Positions 1 through 5,101 of a DNA stretch of 5,101 bases are shown here, one piece after another. A program made the translations under genes and the position numbers. The stretch comes from Candidatus Hodarchaeota archaeon (GTDB lineage: Archaea > Asgardarchaeota > Heimdallarchaeia > Hodarchaeales > YT1-057): assembly GCA_016839955.1 (NCBI GenBank), contig JAEOTI010000645.1:1-5101 (forward strand). Direction: 5' to 3'. How positions within the stretch are numbered: position 1 is the stretch's first letter; each line of letters starts with the position of its first letter. The notes under the pieces were generated by a model. The model searched no databases and was not told where the DNA came from. It worked only from the letters and a program-made list of their open reading frames with translations.

Positions 1-1632
1 CCTTAGTTTAGCAAAATCAGTATAAGAATGTGGAATTACTCTAATGGATGTTAAATCTTCTTTAAATCTCTTATTTGGGGTTCTTCTATCTAATAATGCT
101 TTAATTATATAATCTAAAATTTCTTTATTCATCACATAAATTAGCCATCTGTATTTTGGGCCTAAAGGATCTTTTAGCTTCTCACCCCAAGCTTTATAGA
201 TTTTTACCAGCTCATCTCTTTTTTTATCATCAAGTTTTTTCCATTTCTCAAATGGAGGGCTAGTTCTGAAATGTCCTACATACACAAAGTCTGAATTGTT
301 TGTTTGATCTCTAAAAGCTTCTCCCACAATTTTTTTTATCTTATAGGTGGAGTCAATATTCTCATATTCTATTTCATCGGTCTTTTTTGGGATGAGTAAT
401 AGGCTTGGAATTCTTTTCCAATCTTCCTTGACTTTTTCAACTTTAAATGATTCTAGAAAAATATTGATTGAGAACACGATTAATATAATGCTGGTGAATA
501 ATAATAGTATGTCCACAGAGGCTTCACTAAAGAAAGTATAGGCAATGATACAGGAGTGTAATATAACTAAAGTAAAGTAAACAGAATTACTAATGAATTT
601 TTTAAGAAAAATACTTCCCTTTTTTTCTTCTAAGATACCACTTTTATGATTAATATCTCCTACAAGAAATTTCCTTTTTAGATCTTGAGAGATTATTTGC
701 CATTCTTGTTTATTTGTAGCAGAGGAGTCTGATTTTAAAATTAAATTACTTATAATTTCCAATCGTTTTAAATTCAGAGTTCCCCCTTCCGTTATTGGTA
801 CACAATTTTCCCAAAAGGAAGAGATAAACTCTGTTAATTGTGCAACTATTTTTTTTTCACGAATAATTAAACCTGAATCATGTGCGGGAAGATTTGTTTT
901 AGGAAATCCTAATGTGACTGAATTACTCTCTATTATTTGCATGTTTATAAAAGGGATACTCCATACAAAATTCGGAAAAATCTTAATTTCAGAAATATTT
1001 TCATTTAATTTCCAATAGGGAATATCATTTAATTTTTTCGCAACCATTTTTAGAGTACCAAATGAATGAACGTATACTATCCAATGATATGGGATTTTGT
1101 TTATATTAGGATCTTTTTCATTTTTAACCAATTCTGTACCTAAATTAAAGTATTCAACTATTAAATTCTGTTCATCTTTGGGCATACTTTTGTACCATGT
1201 TCTTTCTTTAAAATCAGGAGGAGATTTCATGGCAAAAAATGCCCAAAAAGGTGTTTTAACATTTGCTTTCTCATATGATAAGCCAGCAAAAGCATAGTTG
1301 ACAGCTTCGTTTGGTAAGTACTGGACTTCAAAAATCTCTCCATAACTCCTCATTATCATTTTTTTAATATCTTTTGTTGTTTCAAGACCTTTTTTGGTTG
1401 TTTCATCTATTCTTTTTGAATGAATGTACAGATTAATTGAAAAACAAGCTAGTAATGCAAATAAAGCAGGAACCAATATTTCTATAGGAACAATATTTGA
1501 TATAACAGAAATTGTAATAATTAAAGTTCCCCCTAGTGTGATGAAATCAACCCAATATTCTTTTATAAATTCAATAACATCTCTTAATTTGTCTGTGTCC
1601 TTTCTTTTAGTTCCTTGAATTTTTCGTCCCAC
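1..1632 (-). CDS. Partial four-helix membrane protein with an internal tandem duplication; C-terminus beyond the window
   Basis: One minus-strand frame is open for 544 codons from a GTG at 1632-1630 to the left edge without a stop; I translated it by hand. An in-frame TAA at 1647-1645 limits the start. GTG is chosen because the first in-frame ATG (residue 92) would lose the first membrane hairpin. It begins 5 nt after the peptidase stop with no good Shine-Dalgarno, so translational coupling is likely. Basic N-terminus (GRKIQGTKRK), membrane helices at about 31-48 and 52-71, soluble domain about 97-280, a linker, helices at about 350-368 and 373-393, and a second soluble domain from about 420. 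The two halves are related: FSIN at 64 and 387, SPP at 137 and 458, YHWIVYV at 182 against YRWLIYV at 494, IKIFP at 216 against IRVIP at 530. Residues 254-280 (GLIIREKKIVAQL, then FWENCVPI) resemble the tail of PLD-like sensor domains; no HKD motif is seen. Function unknown; both soluble domains are probably cytosolic. Confidence 0.85.
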   Translation of the reverse strand, partial: MGRKIQGTKRKDTDKLRDVIEFIKEYWVDFITLGGTLIITISVISNIVPIEILVPALFALLACFSINLYIHSKRIDETTKKGLETTKDIKKMIMRSYGEIFEVQYLPNEAVNYAFAGLSYEKANVKTPFWAFFAMKSPPDFKERTWYKSMPKDEQNLIVEYFNLGTELVKNEKDPNINKIPYHWIVYVHSFGTLKMVAKKLNDIPYWKLNENISEIKIFPNFVWSIPFINMQIIESNSVTLGFPKTNLPAHDSGLIIREKKIVAQLTEFISSFWENCVPITEGGTLNLKRLEIISNLILKSDSSATNKQEWQIISQDLKRKFLVGDINHKSGILEEKKGSIFLKKFISNSVYFTLVILHSCIIAYTFFSEASVDILLLFTSIILIVFSINIFLESFKVEKVKEDWKRIPSLLLIPKKTDEIEYENIDSTYKIKKIVGEAFRDQTNNSDFVYVGHFRTSPPFEKWKKLDDKKRDELVKIYKAWGEKLKDPLGPKYRWLIYVMNKEILDYIIKALLDRRTPNKRFKEDLTSIRVIPHSYTDFAKLR

Positions 1633-1637
1633 TTTAC

Positions 1638-2318
1638 TTAAATTTTAGTTGATTTATCGAAAACAGCAATTATTGCTTTAGGAGCATGAATGTGTGTTCC
1701 TACATCAAGAACTTCAAGTAATGTCTCTTCATCTAGTTCGTAGTTGCCCTGTTTAGGGTCTTGGCAATTATAAGTCCCCTTCTTTTTATTTCGGCCAAGG
1801 ATTAGTATCCAATGACTGATGTGTTCTTTTTTTTCTTGGGGATATTCTCCTATTAAGGAAATAGAGAAACGATCAATAAAAGCTAGAATATAGCCATCTT
1901 TGTCGAGGGCATTATTTATGTGAGTTAGGGTTGGTTCGGTTTTTTTTATCGTCCAATATTCTTTTAAAAAGCTTTGATTCAAAGTTTCCATTATTTTTTG
2001 AGCATACACAAAACTTGCTTCATATACTTTTTCAATTTGATCTTCTGGAATAGTTTCGTGTCTTTTAGGTTCCCAAGAAATTTCTAAGAGTTGAGGGAAC
2101 ATATTTTCAGAAATAGCCACGCAATAAAATCCTCTCTTTACCAACGTTTTTAGAACTGGTAACCGATGACCTACTTTTAATGGGAACAACGCAGTTTCTG
2201 ACCACAGTTCAAACTCTTGCTTTTGAGATGGTTTTATTTTCTTTTTCATTGATAAAAGATTCAATATTGTACTTGGTGCACATGTATATTTCGTGCTTTG
2301 AAGATACATTTTGTTCAC
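1638..2318 (-). CDS. C39-like papain-fold cysteine peptidase
   Basis: A single-domain 226-residue protein with the layout of the C39-like peptidase families (similar to Peptidase_C39_like). Near the N-terminus a Gln precedes the catalytic Cys: Q7 then C13 in YTCAPSTILNLL. H169 (HISHWILILGR) and D187 (CQDPKQG) complete a Gln-Cys-His-Asp set in the right order. The middle stretch HRLPVLKTLVKRGF matches the family's helix following a loop. The family usually has Cys-Gly after the nucleophile; here it is Cys-Ala-Pro. No signal peptide, membrane helix or ABC-transporter domains are present, so it is probably cytosolic and not a bacteriocin-exporter protease in itself. It lies between an E1-like enzyme and a membrane protein, so it may process or deconjugate the E1 target (inference). 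The start at 2318 is GTG; an ATG three codons later (2309-2307) has a better placed ribosome-binding sequence and may be the true start. Protease activity rather than transferase or inactive fold is likely but unproven. Confidence 0.82.
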   Translation of the reverse strand: MNKMYLQSTKYTCAPSTILNLLSMKKKIKPSQKQEFELWSETALFPLKVGHRLPVLKTLVKRGFYCVAISENMFPQLLEISWEPKRHETIPEDQIEKVYEASFVYAQKIMETLNQSFLKEYWTIKKTEPTLTHINNALDKDGYILAFIDRFSISLIGEYPQEKKEHISHWILILGRNKKKGTYNCQDPKQGNYELDEETLLEVLDVGTHIHAPKAIIAVFDKSTKI

Positions 2319-2321
2319 TCT
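2316..2321 (-). promoter_or_regulatory. Weak ribosome-binding sequence that favours the ATG start of the peptidase
   Basis: Reading the minus strand, AGAGTG lies just upstream of the ATG at 2309-2307, with 6 nt between them. It overlaps the GTG at 2318, which itself has only a short AC-rich stretch between it and a hairpin. This makes the ATG (residue 4 of the longer form) the better initiator. The match to the anti-Shine-Dalgarno sequence is only partial. Confidence 0.3.
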
Positions 2322-2323
2322 GT

Positions 2324-2344
2324 CTTGATTCTCGGAAAATCAAG
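2324..2344 (-). repeat. Inverted repeat (7-bp stem, 7-nt loop) in front of the peptidase gene
   Basis: CTTGATT at 2324-2330 and AATCAAG at 2338-2344 are exact reverse complements around a 7-nt loop. It sits in the 58-nt gap after the E1-like gene, ending 5 nt before the GTG of the peptidase. No run of U follows in the transcript direction, so it is not a standard intrinsic terminator. It could modulate translation or mRNA stability between the two genes, or be a regulator site; the stem is short and could be chance in AT-rich DNA. Confidence 0.4.
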
Positions 2345-2376
2345 TTCACTTCTATAATAAGTTTATTTTTTTTTAA

Positions 2377-3216
2377 CTACATTGGTTGAGTCTTAAATGT
2401 TATAATTTCATATTTGTGAACTAAGGTATTTAATCGTAGTAACTTTGGTGCAATGATTAAATTATTCACATAACCTAAAGCATATTTCATTGACTCTAAA
2501 GCTAGAATTTGGCTAGCTGTCCTTCCTGGAGTTTCCATCGTTGGCCAAGGGGTTGAATATCCCTTGAGTCGATCGATTAATTCTTTCGAGTATATAGATG
2601 AAGTGACTGCTTTGAGTATCCTATTTTTATGATCTTCCCATTCTTCCATTCTTACATCTTCAATTCTTCTATTTAGGGAAGGTAAATCAAAGAGTTTTTC
2701 ATATGAAGGCCCATCTGGTACAAAAAGAGTGACATTCCCAATGAATCCCATACTCGCTGCATGTCCATAGGGAATATCTAATTTTTCACAAAATCTTGAT
2801 ATTAATGCTTTTATAGGATAATGGTCTACTACTTCAACAATTAAATCACAATTTTTTAGAATAGTTGAAATATTTTCACTATTTATAGCGATTGGATGGA
2901 CTTCCAAGTTTATATATGGATTAATAGCCTTGATTTTCTTTTCTACACATTTAGCTTTATTTAAACCAATATCCGAAGATATATAGGGTTGTCTATTTAA
3001 ATTATTTAATTCTACTTTATCAGGATCCACTATTACTATATTCTTGGCTCCTAGTCTTGTCAAGGCCAATGCTGTTGAAGTACCAATTCCACCCAGTCCT
3101 GTAATACCAAATTTAAATTCTGATAGATCTTTTTTAGCATTTTCTGTGGGTTTCAGAATCTCTTCATGCCGTGAAATTAATTCTTTATAATATTCGTCTT
3201 TTGTTATTCCCTGCAT
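2377..3216 (-). CDS. ThiF/MoeB/E1-like adenylating enzyme without zinc-binding cysteines
   Basis: A 279-residue member of the ThiF/HesA/MoeB/E1 superfamily, whose enzymes use ATP to adenylate a protein or peptide C-terminus. The N-terminal ELISRHEEIL resembles the RYSRQ-type entry of the family. The nucleotide-binding glycine loop is GLGGIGTSTAL (40-50), followed by the acidic strand end IVIVDPDKVE (D64), then NNLNRQ (R75, Q76), K87 in the LNKAK segment, and D131 in VEVVDHYPIK, matching the ATP and Mg contacts known from MoeB. The C-terminal helix ALESMKYALG is also typical. The family's two CxxC zinc pairs are missing: the usual P-C-Y-x-C-L-F reads PSYEKLF at 170-176, and the only cysteines are C90, C123 and C143. 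Start: ATG directly preceded by an in-frame TGA, so no longer start is possible; no clear Shine-Dalgarno. It heads the apparent operon with the C39-like peptidase 58 nt downstream. The substrate is not identified. Confidence 0.92.
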   Translation of the reverse strand: MQGITKDEYYKELISRHEEILKPTENAKKDLSEFKFGITGLGGIGTSTALALTRLGAKNIVIVDPDKVELNNLNRQPYISSDIGLNKAKCVEKKIKAINPYINLEVHPIAINSENISTILKNCDLIVEVVDHYPIKALISRFCEKLDIPYGHAASMGFIGNVTLFVPDGPSYEKLFDLPSLNRRIEDVRMEEWEDHKNRILKAVTSSIYSKELIDRLKGYSTPWPTMETPGRTASQILALESMKYALGYVNNLIIAPKLLRLNTLVHKYEIITFKTQPM

Positions 3217-3242
3217 TCAAATCACTAAAATTTTTAGCCAAT

Positions 3243-3271
3243 TATTTATGTTAAACACCTTTTTAGGACAA
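3243..3271 (-). promoter_or_regulatory. Weak sigma-70-like promoter candidate for the E1-like gene cluster
   Basis: On the minus strand, TTGTCC (3271-3266) is followed after 17 nt by TAAATA (3248-3243), with CATAAA as an overlapping alternative -10. Each hexamer matches consensus at only three or four positions, and AT-rich DNA gives many such matches. Position, 27 nt before the ATG at 3216, is plausible. Confidence 0.22.
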
Positions 3272-3347
3272 TACTTATATGAAAATTAGCTTAAATATTT
3301 TTTTCACTACAAAATATAAAGATCGCTTGCTTTACAATACGTTGCTA

Positions 3348-3374
3348 GATATTTTGATATTGTGATATTTTGAT
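3348..3374. repeat. Exact 11-bp direct repeat in the intergenic region
   Basis: GATATTTTGAT occurs at 3348-3358 and again at 3364-3374, separated by 5 nt (16 bp start to start, about one and a half helical turns). It lies about 130 bp upstream of the E1-like gene start, in the 238-nt stretch between the two gene blocks. It may be a paired binding site for a regulator, or simple AT-rich sequence; only two copies are seen. Confidence 0.5.
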
Positions 3375-3454
3375 TTAGAGTATCATATTGATGTTAATCC
3401 AGCTTTTTACGACGTAATTGTAGAAAGGAGAAACAAGAAGTTACTGATTTTTAA

Positions 3455-3628
3455 TTACTCCTTCCGTAATTTGAGAGCCTGAATTTTACTGTTTACTGAT
3501 TGATAATTCCGATTTAACTTCTCCGCAATCTGCCAGACGGGCATATCAGGATAATGCTTCTTAAAAAAAGAGACCTCCGTTGGTGTCCATCTTACACGCT
3601 TGGTAGGTGGTCGAAGACTCCGAATATA
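3455..3628 (-). pseudogene. Myb/SANT-like helix-turn-helix coding remnant without a start codon
   Basis: The frame between a TAG at 3631-3629 and the TAA at 3457-3455 encodes 57 residues that read as a DNA-binding three-helix domain: RWTPTEVSFFKKHYP, then WQIAEKLNRN, then YQSVNSKIQALKLRKE. The Trp at the start, the IAxxLxR turn and the SVxxKxxxL recognition helix are typical of small bacterial Myb/SANT-like HTH proteins. No ATG, GTG or TTG lies upstream in frame; the only in-frame ATG (in PDMPVWQ) would discard helix 1. The frame differs from that of the 67-residue protein just upstream and a stop separates them. It is therefore most likely the 3' end of a decayed gene; initiation at an ATT (3625-3623) or a sequencing error cannot be excluded. 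Confidence 0.55.
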
Positions 3629-3633
3629 CTATG

Positions 3634-3837
3634 TTATCTCTGAGTGAGTACTACATGAAAGACAGCTTCTAGATAAAGAGTCAAGTCTCCCATTTGGATG
3701 GGAAAATTATCACATTCGATCTCGTAAGTTTTCTCCCCTGTTTCTTCAAACTCATTTTCTACCCAGCCACCAGAGTCAAATAATGGATAGAATAGCTTGA
3801 GAATACCTTCTAGCTCTGGAAGGCGTTTTGACGACAT
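3634..3837 (-). CDS. Small hypothetical protein (67 residues) coupled to the NYN gene
   Basis: I do not recognise this family. The ORF starts with ATG 7 nt after the stop of the NYN-domain gene, in the same direction, so the two are probably co-transcribed and translationally coupled; only a weak AGG lies upstream, inside the end of the NYN gene. The protein is acidic overall, with a hydrophobic patch ILKLFYPLFDSGGW near the N-terminus and a C-terminal part predicted by eye as strands (TYEIECDNF, DLTLYLEAVFHVVL). It has no signal peptide, clear membrane helix or cysteine motif. Base composition agrees with the NYN gene and not with the AT-rich cluster to the left. It could be a partner or inhibitor of the NYN protein, but nothing in the sequence shows this. 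The Myb-like remnant begins just beyond its stop in another frame, so the C-terminus may have been altered by the same decay. Confidence 0.6.
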   Translation of the reverse strand: MSSKRLPELEGILKLFYPLFDSGGWVENEFEETGEKTYEIECDNFPIQMGDLTLYLEAVFHVVLTQR

Positions 3838-3844
3838 TATAACT

Positions 3845-4963
3845 TTACAACCTGTATTCTACAGAAAATGTCTTCCACAGCTCTTGCCACAAGGGGGAGA
3901 TGCGATAGCGAGGTGGGTCGCTATAACGCACTCTTCTGAATATTTCAGCGTCGATCATTCCGAGCAATAGCTGTTTGAGTTCTGAATTGGACAGAGTTAA
4001 TTCATTAGTTTCATCTTGTTTACGCATATAGTTATGAAGGTAAATGAACGTTGAAGTACGGTTATGTTCTAATTCAATTAAATTAATCAAACACTTTCTT
4101 ATAAATTCAGTCTCAAACGCAGTTAAATTTCTACTACTAGATTCAGATAATAGCTCTTGTGGAACATCCTCTGCACTTTTTTCAGGTACATATAATTCTT
4201 GCCACCCTTCAACTGTCCGAAGATTTACATACCCCTGTTTAACGGCTTCAGTCGCTAATGCTTGGAATTTTTTATATGGTAGTGATGCGATCTTCTTATA
4301 ATCAAATCTTGGTTCTATTTCGTACATTTTTGTAGCAATAGATGAGAACTGTAAGTTGCGTCCTTCATTGGAACATTCGATGACTGCTCGTTTAAGTAAG
4401 GACAGAGCTTTTCCCAAGTTTTCATCAGTAGACGTGGACAGCTTTTTCATAATTTCAGTGTCTGGATCACCTAAGATACCAAGTTCAACTACAGCTGATA
4501 CTGGTACTAGTTCGGGTTGAGATTGGAACCGATTGAGAGGTAGGAAATCATCAGCAGCTAATTGTAATCGTTCATTAGCAACATCAGGATTGGCAATTAC
4601 GACTGTATATTTTCCAGCTCGTCTAAGACTGGCTAATGCTGGAATGAAATCCCCATCAGATGTAATGAGAACATACGTCTGAATGGAAGTCTCCATTGCA
4701 GCTTTCCCAAGATCAGTGGAAATAACTAAATCCACCGAATTTTTTCGTGTAAGGGGTACATGAATTAGTTCAAATCCAGCAGAAGTCAAATTTTGGGCAG
4801 TCTCGGCTTTAATAGTTGGCGAAGACCAATTGGCATAAGCCCGAAGCGTGCCTATCTCTCCTTTTTCCCGCGCAAAATCAAGAATTTTATCTACTAATAG
4901 AGTACTAGCTTTACGACTTGTCAATTGAATATTTTGATAATCCCAATAAATACCAGTTTTCAT
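3845..4963 (-). CDS. NYN-domain (PIN-like) ribonuclease-type protein with OST-HTH/LOTUS-like domain
   Basis: A 372-residue protein. Residues 1-145 form an NYN domain of the LabA/PIN-like nuclease fold: IYWDYQNIQ with D8 and N11, SVDLVISTDLG with D78 and D84, and LITSDGDFIPAL with D103 and D105, which give the acidic metal-binding set expected of an active single-strand or structured-RNA nuclease. After a linker (about 146-182) residues 183-260 look like an OST-HTH/LOTUS winged helix (ALSLLKRAVIEC, then FSSIATKMYEIEPRFDYKK, then KFQALATEAVKQGYVNL), a fold known to bind RNA. Residues about 281-372 form a second helical, probably winged-helix, region ending RYRISPLWQELWKTF. The start is ATG with GAGAG (4975-4971) 7 nt upstream, the best ribosome-binding site of the window. 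No signal or membrane segment: cytoplasmic. Likely role: RNA processing or decay; the target is unknown. Such proteins are common in cyanobacteria. It heads a two-gene unit with the 67-residue protein. Confidence 0.93.
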   Translation of the reverse strand: MKTGIYWDYQNIQLTSRKASTLLVDKILDFAREKGEIGTLRAYANWSSPTIKAETAQNLTSAGFELIHVPLTRKNSVDLVISTDLGKAAMETSIQTYVLITSDGDFIPALASLRRAGKYTVVIANPDVANERLQLAADDFLPLNRFQSQPELVPVSAVVELGILGDPDTEIMKKLSTSTDENLGKALSLLKRAVIECSNEGRNLQFSSIATKMYEIEPRFDYKKIASLPYKKFQALATEAVKQGYVNLRTVEGWQELYVPEKSAEDVPQELLSESSSRNLTAFETEFIRKCLINLIELEHNRTSTFIYLHNYMRKQDETNELTLSNSELKQLLLGMIDAEIFRRVRYSDPPRYRISPLWQELWKTFSVEYRL

Positions 4964-5033
4964 AATGTTTCTCTCAACCTCAAATCAAGGGGGTCTCTCC
5001 CTAAAATCAACAATAAGACTGATCAATGACCCT

Positions 5034-5051
5034 TGTCTATAACCTTAGACA
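5034..5051. repeat. Inverted repeat (6-bp arms) upstream of the NYN gene, possible operator
   Basis: TGTCTA at 5034-5039 and TAGACA at 5046-5051 are exact reverse complements separated by 6 nt. It lies 71-88 nt upstream of the NYN start codon. On the minus strand the right arm contains TATAGA, which could serve as a -10 hexamer, so a protein bound here would overlap RNA polymerase. No convincing -35 is found 17 nt upstream. The rest of 4964-5101 shows no gene. Confidence 0.35.
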
Positions 5052-5101
5052 GTTGTAGTTGGAACCATAAAGTGAAAATTAAAGTTAAAAATTATTGTGT
5101 A

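Noticed and set aside
347..1618. Three plus-strand ORFs of 64-66 residues (347-541, 1097-1297, 1424-1618)
   Set aside because: All lie antisense to the continuous 544-codon membrane-protein frame and have no recognisable motifs.
2180..2389. Plus-strand 69-residue ORF
   Set aside because: It overlaps the peptidase start, the gap and the E1 stop in antisense; its hydrophobic look comes from AT-rich DNA.
3217..3258. 13-codon GTG mini-ORF ending in TGA directly before the E1 start
   Set aside because: The AGG upstream is too close to the GTG, and so short an ORF is expected by chance; a leader-peptide role is not supported.
3279..3365. Plus-strand 28-codon ORF beginning MKISLNIFF with AGGA 10 nt upstream
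   Set aside because: Possible small peptide in the intergenic region, but the spacing is long, it resembles nothing known and opposes all other genes; not supported well enough.
3421..3469. Imperfect inverted repeat (GAAAGGAG against CTCCTTCC) after the Myb-like remnant, as a terminator
   Set aside because: The loop is 27 nt long and no T run follows on either strand.
3570..3600. T7 run that could allow a frameshift from an ATG (MDTNGGLFF) into the Myb-like frame
   Set aside because: It would need a +1 shift and would still lose the Trp-containing first helix of the domain.
4044..4301. Plus-strand 85-residue ORF
   Set aside because: It is fully antisense to the NYN gene, whose frame encodes the clear LOTUS-like region here.
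1..5101. tRNA, rRNA, CRISPR array, transposase or HIP1 octamers
   Set aside because: None seen on reading both strands; the absence of GCGATCGC weakens but does not exclude a cyanobacterial source in so short a window.

Overview
The window is about 5.1 kb of AT-rich bacterial DNA, and every credible gene lies on the minus strand, so it reads from right to left. The right part (about 3455-4963) has a more balanced base composition. It holds an NYN-family ribonuclease-like protein with two winged-helix-type domains, then a 67-residue hypothetical protein 7 nt downstream, then a Myb/SANT-like helix-turn-helix coding remnant with no usable start codon. The NYN plus OST-HTH (LOTUS) architecture and the weak or absent Shine-Dalgarno sequences on most genes would fit a cyanobacterium. 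This assignment is tentative: no HIP1 octamer (GCGATCGC) was found and no rRNA or marker gene is present.

The left part (1-3216) is clearly more AT-rich and holds a compact three-gene cluster. First is a ThiF/E1-like adenylating enzyme (2377-3216). Next, 58 nt downstream, is a C39-like papain-fold cysteine peptidase (1638-2318). Last, starting 5 nt after the peptidase stop, is a long membrane protein (from 1632 leftwards) whose reading frame stays open for 544 codons to the window edge. Spacing and common orientation suggest an operon. The membrane protein is built as a tandem duplication: two copies of a two-helix membrane hairpin followed by a soluble domain, the second copy cut by the window edge. 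The end of the first soluble domain resembles the tail of PLD-like (HKD-type) sensor domains, but no HKD catalytic motif is seen.

The combination of E1-like activator, C39-like peptidase and duplicated membrane protein is not a system I recognise. No ubiquitin-like protein, E2, JAB peptidase, ABC transporter or obvious precursor peptide is visible here. An accessory system, for instance peptide or protein modification or a membrane-linked defence module, is a reasonable inference and no more than that. Between the two blocks lies a 238-nt gene-free stretch (3217-3454) with a weak promoter candidate and an exact 11-bp direct repeat.
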